Below the pieces are notes generated by a model that was not told where the DNA came from, made no database searches, and saw nothing but the letters and a program-made list of their open reading frames with translations. A stretch of DNA of 64,000 nucleotides, from assembly GCF_029892845.1 (NCBI RefSeq), contig NZ_JARXVT010000003.1, forward strand, positions 124,001-188,000, read 5' to 3'. The DNA is from Aurantimicrobium minutum. GTDB taxonomy: Bacteria > Actinomycetota > Actinomycetes > Actinomycetales > Microbacteriaceae. A program made the translations under genes and the position numbers. Below, one piece after another: positions 29,014 to 36,389 of this stretch. Position 1 is the stretch's first letter. Each line of letters opens with the position of its first letter.

Positions 29014-30270
29014 ATGAGCAATTCCGGCGCCCCCTTCCAACTGCGACAAGCGGCGCTTCCGGTCTATCTGCCGACCTTGTTGTTCTCGGCTGGCGAAGCT
29101 GCCTTTATCCCGATTGTTCCTGTCATTGCTCAGAATGTGGGAGCCAACCTGGCAACAGCTGGATTAGTGGCCGGCATGCTCACCCTCGGAATCGTTTTCG
29201 GCGATATCCCGAGCGGCTGGATCATTTCCCGAATCGGCGAGCGCATGGCCATGCTGTGGTCGACATTGATTGCCCTGATTGGTGGCGGGCTTGCTCTTGC
29301 TGCCGCGAATCCCCTCATGTTGGGAGTGGGTATTTTCTTTATTGGCCTCGCTACGAGTGCTTTTGCCCTTGCCCGGCATGCTTTTCTCACAACCTTCGTG
29401 CCCTTTGCGTACCGGGCGAGAGCACTCTCCACCCTGGGTGGCATGTTCCGAGCTGGCGCCGTGATGGGCCCACTCCTCAGTGCAGCTGTGCTTGCAGTCA
29501 CCCACACTCCCTTGGCTGCCTTCTGGCTGATGTTGATCTTCACACTCGCAACAGGGGCAGTATTGCTGTTTATGCCAGACCCCGAGAAAACCTTTGGTCG
29601 CGCCACCCGGATGAGAGATAGTTCAGGGCACTCTGTGACCTCAGGTGAACTCGAAGTGGAGCAAGAGACCAGTGGCCTCTTTGCCACCATCTCGCAGAAC
29701 TGGAAAGTGTTGGCTCGTCTTGGTGGCGCCTCAGCACTTGTCATGGCACTGCGTTCGGGCAGAACAGTGATCTTCCCGCTGTGGGCGGTGAGCATTGGAA
29801 TCAAGGATGCGGATACTGCGCTGATTATCGGCCTGGCCACTGCAATCGACTTCATGCTGTTCTTCTCGAGCGGTCAGATCATGGACAAGTGGGGTCGCTT
29901 GGCTTCAATTGTTCCCTCCATGATTGTGATGTCAGCGGCACTGATCACCCTGTCCGTCACGCACGATGTGAGCAGCAATGTGTTCTGGTTCATTGCCACA
30001 GCATTCCTCTTTGCCATAGGTAATGGCATTGGTTCAGGGATCTTGCTCACGCTTGCATCAGACCTCGCCGATAAGAAAAACCCAGCACCTTTCTTGGGTG
30101 CATGGAGATTCATTACAGACTCTGGTGCTGCCCTTGCCCCAATGGGCATAGCTGCCCTCACGGCAGCACTTTCTTTGGCAGTGGCCTCAGCAATCACTGG
30201 CGTGGCAGGAATCGTGGGAGTGATCATGATGTTGATCTACGTCCCACGATTCCTTCCGCGGAAGAAGTAA
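29014..30270 (+). CDS. MFS transporter
   Basis: This 418-aa inner-membrane protein shows twelve hydrophobic segments and the MFS loop 2-3 signature GIVFGDIPSGWIISRIGERM. A central hydrophilic loop (about residues 190-225) separates the halves. I chose ATG at 29014-29016 (MSNSGAPFQL), which lies in the 49-nt gap divergent from prfB; the frame is open further left but there it overlaps prfB antisense. It abuts the cydC stop tail to tail with no gap. Efflux of a small molecule is likely; the substrate is unknown. Confidence 0.88.
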   Translation: MSNSGAPFQLRQAALPVYLPTLLFSAGEAAFIPIVPVIAQNVGANLATAGLVAGMLTLGIVFGDIPSGWIISRIGERMAMLWSTLIALIGGGLALAAANPLMLGVGIFFIGLATSAFALARHAFLTTFVPFAYRARALSTLGGMFRAGAVMGPLLSAAVLAVTHTPLAAFWLMLIFTLATGAVLLFMPDPEKTFGRATRMRDSSGHSVTSGELEVEQETSGLFATISQNWKVLARLGGASALVMALRSGRTVIFPLWAVSIGIKDADTALIIGLATAIDFMLFFSSGQIMDKWGRLASIVPSMIVMSAALITLSVTHDVSSNVFWFIATAFLFAIGNGIGSGILLTLASDLADKKNPAPFLGAWRFITDSGAALAPMGIAALTAALSLAVASAITGVAGIVGVIMMLIYVPRFLPRKK

Positions 30271-31956
30271 TTAAATCAAGGTCAATTTCGACGTGACGAG
30301 GAATTCAGGCACAGGAACGTGAGAAATCACAATGACCGCGCGATGATCTGATTTGCTTGCTTCAAGCACATCTCTGATGAGCGCATCTGCCTGACCAGGG
30401 TCAACATTGGCCGTGGGTTCGTCCAAAACAAGAACCGGGAAATCATGCAACAGCGCCCGCGCTAGAGCGAGGCGTTGAGCCTGGCCCCCTGAGACTAAGG
30501 CACCCTTTTCACCAACCTGTGCGTCTAATCCCCCACGTTGGGTAACCCACTCTGATAAGCCCACACGGTTCAGGGCACTCATGAGTTCTTGATCATTCGC
30601 AGTGGGGTGCGCAAAGAGCAGGTTTTGACGGATGGACTGAGAGAACATGTGAGGTGATTGTTCAACCAAACCCACGTATTCCCGCACTTGCTCCACTGAG
30701 AGTGAACGAACATCAACACCGTTGATCGAATACTGACCCGAGTGATCAAGGAATCGAACCAGCACATGGGCAAGCGTCGTCTTCCCCGAACCACTGTGGC
30801 CTTCCACCAACAAGCATTCTCCAGCGCGAAGCGTGAACGAGAGGGGATGAAGGGCCGGAGTGCCTGCCCCTGGCCAGGACGCCGACACACCAGATAACTC
30901 GAGCGAGTCAAAGCTTCCCAGGTTTGCCATCGGCAGTGACACGTGTTCGCGTGGGATTTCTGAAGGAATTGTTTCTGGAGTCACCTCAGCAACTCGTGTT
31001 GCACTCGCTTTCACAGCTCGCCAGACGCCCAAAGCTTGAGGCAAAGTTTGGAAAACCTCAAAGACGGCCATCGGAACTAGAACAACGATGGCTAAATAGG
31101 GGCCACTGAAGACTCCCCAGCCCAGACCAGGTGTTTCATTGGCATCTGCGGGGAATACAAGATGTGGAACGCTGATCCACAGAGCAATGAGTGTTGCCAG
31201 ACCCGCAATCAGCGAAAGTACAGCCGCGACAGCCCCCGATGAGACCGCTCGACGAAGTTGAACATCTCTGAGCTCACGATCTGCTCGAGCAACATCTGTC
31301 ACGCGACCATCCAAAGCCCCAAAGGCTGAAAGCACATCAAGTCGTGACACGACATCCATCACGGTGTCATCCAGCTGAGCTCTCACACCGGCTAATGCCC
31401 GGTCAGATCCAGAGGCGAGCATCGATTGGAGCACAGTCCCCACAAGACCGGCTAAGACGAGAGCGATGAGCAATGCGAACCCAGCTGGTGGCAAAATCAT
31501 CCAGACCGCAATCACGCTTCCTAGGCTCACCACTAGTGCGATCACAACAGGCTGAATAACTCGAAGTGGGAGATCTTGGAGTTGATCAACATCTGCCACG
31601 AGACGTGAAAGGAGATCTCCACGACGAGTTCTCGCTAACCCGTCAGGCGCTAACGGAACTAATCTGCGATACATCGCCACTCGCAATGTTGAGAGTGAGC
31701 GGAATGCAGCATCGTGGCTTGATAGACGTTCTACATATCTGAATGAGGCTCGAGCGAGCGCAAAGAATCGAACCCCCACAATGGCCATATTCAAATACAT
31801 AATGGGGGGCATATCGCCGGCACGAGTAATCAACCACGAGGAGACGGCCAGCAAAGAGACAGCTGCTCCTGCAGAGAAAATGCCAAAAATAACGCCTGGC
31901 GCAAATTTACTCAACGGAGGTTGAGCTAAACGGAGAACTTCCTTCACCTCACTCAC
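30271..31956 (-). CDS. cydC: Thiol reductant ABC exporter subunit CydC
   Basis: CydC with CydD forms an ABC transporter that exports glutathione or cysteine (in E. coli) and is needed to assemble cytochrome bd. The 561-aa half-transporter has an N-terminal six-helix domain and a C-terminal ATPase with Walker A GHSGSGKTTL, signature LVSGGQAQRLALARALL and Walker B VLVLDEPTANVD. The start overlaps the cydD stop by 4 nt. An actinobacterium lacking glutathione would use another thiol or heme-related ligand; the ligand is not known here. Confidence 0.92.
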   Translation of the reverse strand: MSEVKEVLRLAQPPLSKFAPGVIFGIFSAGAAVSLLAVSSWLITRAGDMPPIMYLNMAIVGVRFFALARASFRYVERLSSHDAAFRSLSTLRVAMYRRLVPLAPDGLARTRRGDLLSRLVADVDQLQDLPLRVIQPVVIALVVSLGSVIAVWMILPPAGFALLIALVLAGLVGTVLQSMLASGSDRALAGVRAQLDDTVMDVVSRLDVLSAFGALDGRVTDVARADRELRDVQLRRAVSSGAVAAVLSLIAGLATLIALWISVPHLVFPADANETPGLGWGVFSGPYLAIVVLVPMAVFEVFQTLPQALGVWRAVKASATRVAEVTPETIPSEIPREHVSLPMANLGSFDSLELSGVSASWPGAGTPALHPLSFTLRAGECLLVEGHSGSGKTTLAHVLVRFLDHSGQYSINGVDVRSLSVEQVREYVGLVEQSPHMFSQSIRQNLLFAHPTANDQELMSALNRVGLSEWVTQRGGLDAQVGEKGALVSGGQAQRLALARALLHDFPVLVLDEPTANVDPGQADALIRDVLEASKSDHRAVIVISHVPVPEFLVTSKLTLI

Positions 31957-33716
31957 AAGCTCACCTCCTCAGATGCAAGTTTGAGCTGACACATCGCGTC
32001 TGCGGCAGCAATGACTGCAGGCCGGTGACTGACCACAATCACGGTGTGACCGCTTTCGGCAAAGGTGCGCATTCCTTCAACAACACGCTTTTCTGTTGCT
32101 GTATCCAAAGCTGAGGTGGGCTCATCTAAAACAAGAATGGGCGTGTTGTGAGTCAATGCTCGGAAATACGCACGTGCTAAAGACACTCGTTGAGCTTGTC
32201 CTCCGGAAAGCCCTGCCCCTGCCACACCCAGTACAAGTTCACGGTCTAAGTCTTCGACTGCTGCGAGTTCACAAGCACGTTGCACCAGCTTTGAGTCGAT
32301 TGTCCCCTTGGATCCCAAGGTGATGTTCTCGAAGATAGAACCAGCGACAAGACTGGCGGATTGGGGGGCCCAGGCAATTTCTGCCCGGGCAACACCACTG
32401 CCAGTGAAGAATGTGTCGCCCCACCCGATATCTCCTCGAACAGGTACAAACCCCATGAGGGCATTCACCAACGTGCTTTTGCCCACCCCGCTCGGTCCCA
32501 CCACAGTAGTGATGGCGCCAGGTAAGAACTCTGCAGTCAGATTGTCCAGAACTTGTCGGTCTCCCAGGCGAACACTGAGTCCTCTCACCGTAAATGCAGG
32601 ACCTTGGTTGAGTTGGGTCGCGGGTGTTGGACCCGAAAGAGTAACCATGAATTCTCGACCGTTTGCACTGAGTTCGCGATCATCACGGCGGATTCCATTA
32701 TCAACAATGGCCGAATCTAAAGAGCCCTGAGCTCGAGGAGCGTGCACAGATTCTTGATCTGCCGAGTCCAGGATGTCGAAGACATCATCAGCTGCTGCGA
32801 GACCTTCCGCTGCCGCATGGAATTGAGCACCAACGTTTCGAATGGGCAGATACGCCTCAGGAGTCAGCAAAAGCGCAAACAATCCCACGGAGAGGGCAAG
32901 ACTTCCATCAATCAATCGAATGCCGATAGAGACGGCAACAAGTGCGACCGATAACGAAGCAATTAATTCCAGGGTGAACCCAGAGAGGAAGGAAATCCTC
33001 AGCACTTTCATCGTGCGCTTACGGTAATCCTCTGTTAGCGACTCAATGTGTTCAGACTGTCGCTGAGCACGACCAAAGATCTTGAGGGTTGAGAGTCCTT
33101 CTACAACATCGAGGAATCCTGAAGACAGAGTGGTCAATTGGCGCCATTGTTGGGCTTGAACACTCCTGGTTGCCCAGCCAATCAGAATCATGAACAACGG
33201 GATAAGAGGCAACGTGATGAGCACAGTCAGCCCCGTACCAAAATCAACACTGAACAGAACGACCAACAGAACCGGTGTTGCTAACCCCGTCAGAATCAAC
33301 TGGGGCAAATACCGAGAAAAATAGGGGTCCATTGCCTCGAGGCCGCGACCGATGATGGTCGTGAGCTGTGCAGAGTTGTGTGTTGCCATCCACTGAGGTC
33401 CAAGTTTGGATATTGCAGCCATCACACGCAAACGCAGCTGAGATTTGGCCTTCGCCGCTCCCCGGGTGGCGGCAAGATCCATCAACCACAACACCACAGC
33501 ACGGATAGCCACAGACACCAAGATGAGCTGAAAAGAAGGAATCAACTCGTGAATGGACTTTCCAGAGACAGCACCGCTGATTCCCTGCGCGACGCCCCAC
33601 GCAAATCCAATTGTGGTGGCCACCTGCGCGAGCGCGAGAAAGGCGCCGGCGACGAGGAAGAACCTCGCCGCCGACGCATATCTCAATAACCGGGGATCAA
33701 CCGGTCCAGTAGCCAT
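31953..33716 (-). CDS. cydD: Thiol reductant ABC exporter subunit CydD
   Basis: This is the partner half-transporter of CydC in the inner membrane. I chose ATG at 33714-33716 (MATGPVDPRLLRYASAARFF, 587 aa), 10 nt after the cydB stop; an earlier frame start would overlap cydB. The membrane domain carries the LIPLFMILIGW helix and EAYLPIRNVGAQFHAAAEG; the ATPase has Walker A GPSGVGKSTL, signature LSGGQAQRVSLARAYF and Walker B ILVLDEPTSALD. A linker of about 60 residues precedes the ATPase. It is third in the cydABDC operon. Confidence 0.92.
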   Translation of the reverse strand: MATGPVDPRLLRYASAARFFLVAGAFLALAQVATTIGFAWGVAQGISGAVSGKSIHELIPSFQLILVSVAIRAVVLWLMDLAATRGAAKAKSQLRLRVMAAISKLGPQWMATHNSAQLTTIIGRGLEAMDPYFSRYLPQLILTGLATPVLLVVLFSVDFGTGLTVLITLPLIPLFMILIGWATRSVQAQQWRQLTTLSSGFLDVVEGLSTLKIFGRAQRQSEHIESLTEDYRKRTMKVLRISFLSGFTLELIASLSVALVAVSIGIRLIDGSLALSVGLFALLLTPEAYLPIRNVGAQFHAAAEGLAAADDVFDILDSADQESVHAPRAQGSLDSAIVDNGIRRDDRELSANGREFMVTLSGPTPATQLNQGPAFTVRGLSVRLGDRQVLDNLTAEFLPGAITTVVGPSGVGKSTLVNALMGFVPVRGDIGWGDTFFTGSGVARAEIAWAPQSASLVAGSIFENITLGSKGTIDSKLVQRACELAAVEDLDRELVLGVAGAGLSGGQAQRVSLARAYFRALTHNTPILVLDEPTSALDTATEKRVVEGMRTFAESGHTVIVVSHRPAVIAAADAMCQLKLASEEVSL

Positions 33717-33726
33717 AGGCGAAAGC

Positions 33727-34731
33727 CTAGTGAGCTGCCGCCAGAACACTCTGACGTGTCACGCGCTTGCGGAAAACCCAGTAGGTCCAACCTTGATAAA
33801 CCATGACCACTGGCAAGAAGATCAGGGCAGTCCACGTCATCACTGTGAGCGTGTAATCCGAAGACGACGCATTCTCAATGGTGAGACTGTAGGCAGGGTT
33901 GTTTGATGCAGGCATCACGTCAGGGAACAGTGCTAGGAACAAGCTCAACACGGCAGTTGCAACTGTGACTGACATGAATGCGAAGGACCAGCCTTCACGT
34001 CCACGCAGGTTGAGCAAGTAGGCAGTAATCAGTGCCAAAGCTGCAATAACAGCGACAGCGCCTGAGAGTACCGATCCAAAGGCAATCGTGGTCCACACCA
34101 AGAAGGTGGCAGCAACCACAATCGTGACGAGGCCTGACTTGATGGCCAGCTTGCGTGCTCGCTCTTTGAGCTCACCCTCTGTCTTCAACGTGATGAACAC
34201 AACTCCGTGGGTAAAGAACAAGACGAGAGTAGTGATTCCACCCAGAAGCGCATAGGGGTTGAGCAGGGGCAAAAGACCACCGGTGTAGATGTGGTTTTCG
34301 CTCAGTGCCACACCTTGAACGATGTTGGCAAAAGCAACACCCCACAGCAGTGCGGGCAACGCTGATCCGACGATGATCATTCCGTCGAACCACTTTTTCC
34401 ACTTGGACTCAGGGTTCTTGTGGCGGTATTCGAATGAAACACCACGAACGATGAGCGCAAGAAGAATCAGCAACAGTGCGAGGTAGAAGCCACTGAAGAG
34501 TGTTGCGTACCACTCAGGGAAAGCAGCAAACAAGCTGGCTCCTGCAACGATGACCCAGGTCTCGTTGAGGTCCCATACGGGGCCAATGGTGTTGATGAGG
34601 ACACGACGATCCGTGTCATCCTTGCCCAGGAAGGGCAGAGACATTCCTACGCCAAAGTCGAAGCCATCAAGTACGAAATACCCGATGAAGAGGAATCCAA
34701 CGATAAAGAACCAGAGGTATGCGAGATCCAT
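33727..34731 (-). CDS. cydB: Cytochrome bd ubiquinol/menaquinol oxidase subunit II
   Basis: CydB is the second subunit of the high-affinity quinol oxidase that reduces oxygen to water. The 334-aa membrane protein has about eight helices, opening DLAYLWFFIVGFLFIGYFVLDGFDFGVGM with the GFDFG motif typical of CydB, then GPVWDLNETWVI and the EWYATLFSGFY segment. It follows cydA after 9 nt. Actinobacterial enzymes would use menaquinol. Confidence 0.95.
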   Translation of the reverse strand: MDLAYLWFFIVGFLFIGYFVLDGFDFGVGMSLPFLGKDDTDRRVLINTIGPVWDLNETWVIVAGASLFAAFPEWYATLFSGFYLALLLILLALIVRGVSFEYRHKNPESKWKKWFDGMIIVGSALPALLWGVAFANIVQGVALSENHIYTGGLLPLLNPYALLGGITTLVLFFTHGVVFITLKTEGELKERARKLAIKSGLVTIVVAATFLVWTTIAFGSVLSGAVAVIAALALITAYLLNLRGREGWSFAFMSVTVATAVLSLFLALFPDVMPASNNPAYSLTIENASSSDYTLTVMTWTALIFLPVVMVYQGWTYWVFRKRVTRQSVLAAAH

Positions 34732-34740
34732 CGTGTCCTC

Positions 34741-36150
34741 CTAGTAGACAGTTCCGACGAGGACGGGCTGCTCTTCATCAGAGCCATCCACCTTCGTCAT
34801 TTCAACGGGAGCAGGACCCTTTTGGGCTGCCTTGAGGAAGAGTTTGGCTTCAACAACAGCCAGCACTCCATAGATTGCCGTGAAGGCCACGAGAGAGATC
34901 AGTACTTCAAGTCCTGTGACTCCAGGTGAAACGCCGTCTTCGGTCTTGAGAAGCCCAAAGACAATCCAAGGCTGACGACCCATCTCGGTGAAGATCCACC
35001 CGAGAGTCATTGCGAGAAGTGGCAGTGGCCAGCTCCACGTGGCAGCCTTCCAAGCCCACTTGCCAGGGTTACGGTTTCCTCGAGTCATCCAGAGGCCAAC
35101 AACAGCGACAAAAGCAGCAAGTGCTCCGAGGCCAATCATCCAACGGAAGGACCAATAGGTCACCCAGATCAGCGGTGCGTAGTCACCGGGGCCGTAGGCA
35201 GCAGTGTATGCAGCCTGGAGGTCGTTGATGCCTTCAACCTCACCCGTGAAGGTGTGGGTGGACAAGAATGACAAGAGTCCGGGAACGCGTACCGACCAGA
35301 TTTCAGATGAACCGTCTGGTGTTCCGATTGAGAACACCGAGAAGGACGCATTTGCTGAGGTTGTGTAGAGAGCTTCTGCAGCTGCCATCTTCATGGGTTG
35401 TGCTTCAACCATGGCAAGACCCAGAGAGTCACCAGAGATGAACATCATGATTCCTGAACCCAACAATGCCCACAGTCCAAATTTCAAAGCAGGACGCATG
35501 GTGTCGAGGTTCTGGTTTCGAGAGAGGTGCCAAGCAGATACCGAAACGATGATTGCTGCAGCAACCATGATGGAGCCCAGAATTGTGTGAGGGAACTGAT
35601 TTGTCGCGATGGGGTTAGCCAATACGGCAACGATGTCGACCAGTTCCGCGCGACCCTTTTCGGCATTCATTTCATAACCGACGGGGTTTTGCATGAATGC
35701 GTTTGCAGCAAGGATGAAGTACGCGGAGAGAACCGTACCTACCCAAGTAAGCCAAATTGTGGCTAGGTGGAGACCTCGAGGAAGCTTGTCCCAACCGAAG
35801 ATCCACAAACCGATGAAGGTAGCTTCGAAGAAGAACGCCATCAAGCCTTCAAAGGCCAGGGGTGCCCCAAAGATGTCGCCTACAAAGCGTGAATAGTCTG
35901 ACCAGTTCATTCCGAACTGGAATTCTTGAACGATTCCTGTCACGACGCCCATAGCGAAGTTGATGAGGAACAAGTTTCCAAAGAAACGTGTGAGTTGCAG
36001 GTAGTGAACTTTGTCAGTCCGGTACCACGCAGTTTGGAAGAGGGCTACTGAGAGAGCCATACCAATCGTGATGGGCACGAACAGGAAGTGGTAGACCGTC
36101 GTCAAACCAAACTGCCATCGTGCCAAAGCTAACGGGTCAAGCCATTCCAT
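34741..36150 (-). CDS. cydA: Cytochrome bd oxidase subunit I
   Basis: CydA carries the three hemes and the quinol site. The start is ATG at 36148-36150, with GGAGG five bases upstream. The 469-aa protein opens MEWLDPLALARWQFGLTTVYHFLFVPITIG, where His21 corresponds to the E. coli heme ligand His19, and includes the GWIFTEMGRQPW quinol-oxidase segment and the NQFPHTILGS His. Its Q-loop is the short type. It heads cydABDC, and its 5' region holds two palindromes described separately. Confidence 0.95.
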   Translation of the reverse strand: MEWLDPLALARWQFGLTTVYHFLFVPITIGMALSVALFQTAWYRTDKVHYLQLTRFFGNLFLINFAMGVVTGIVQEFQFGMNWSDYSRFVGDIFGAPLAFEGLMAFFFEATFIGLWIFGWDKLPRGLHLATIWLTWVGTVLSAYFILAANAFMQNPVGYEMNAEKGRAELVDIVAVLANPIATNQFPHTILGSIMVAAAIIVSVSAWHLSRNQNLDTMRPALKFGLWALLGSGIMMFISGDSLGLAMVEAQPMKMAAAEALYTTSANASFSVFSIGTPDGSSEIWSVRVPGLLSFLSTHTFTGEVEGINDLQAAYTAAYGPGDYAPLIWVTYWSFRWMIGLGALAAFVAVVGLWMTRGNRNPGKWAWKAATWSWPLPLLAMTLGWIFTEMGRQPWIVFGLLKTEDGVSPGVTGLEVLISLVAFTAIYGVLAVVEAKLFLKAAQKGPAPVEMTKVDGSDEEQPVLVGTVY

Positions 36151-36215
36151 GGCTGCCTCCAAGGCATTGTGCGGTGTCTCTGATTGCTTTTCGGCTGAAA
36201 AACAATAGGTTCGAT

Positions 36216-36231
36216 ATACCCCTGAGGGTAT
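36216..36231. promoter_or_regulatory. Palindrome resembling a CsoR/CstR-family operator upstream of cydA
   Basis: ATACCC (36216-36221), a CTGA spacer and GGGTAT (36226-36231) form a perfect inverted repeat with a G/C tract flanked by A/T. CsoR-family repressors (copper, nickel and persulfide sensors) use sites of this build. The repeat lies 65-81 nt before the cydA start. Read as RNA on the plus strand it is a short hairpin followed by TTTTT, but no rightward gene needs termination here. Identity as an operator is inference. Confidence 0.4.
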
Positions 36232-36332
36232 TTTTGTTCCTGTTTCAACACTACGCTCGTTCGTATCCGAATGAGATGTTTGGAGGCCCTGATTTTTCTA
36301 ACTATCGGAATTTATTCTCAGGGAACTCTCAG

Positions 36333-36358
36333 ATAAGGTTAGGCAACCCTAACCTTAT
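36333..36358. promoter_or_regulatory. Long palindrome resembling a DtxR/IdeR iron box
   Basis: Perfect 11-bp arms, ATAAGGTTAGG (36333-36343) and CCTAACCTTAT (36348-36358), flank a CAAC spacer. Against the DtxR/IdeR consensus TTAGGTTAGSCTAACCTAA, the 19-mer starting at 36334 matches at 16 of 19 positions by my count, and by symmetry so does the other strand, shifted. There is no T run on either side, so it is not a terminator of the gene ending at 36390. The region 36151-36389 holds no gene; this repeat and the one at 36216 are its only notable structures. Confidence 0.5.
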
Positions 36359-36389
36359 ACAGAGAGACTTTCCCAGAAATAAAGGGTAT

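Noticed and set aside
36216-36236. Rho-independent terminator reading rightward before UPF0182
   Set aside because: The short stem is followed by TTTTT on the plus strand, but no rightward gene ends here; the operator reading is preferred.
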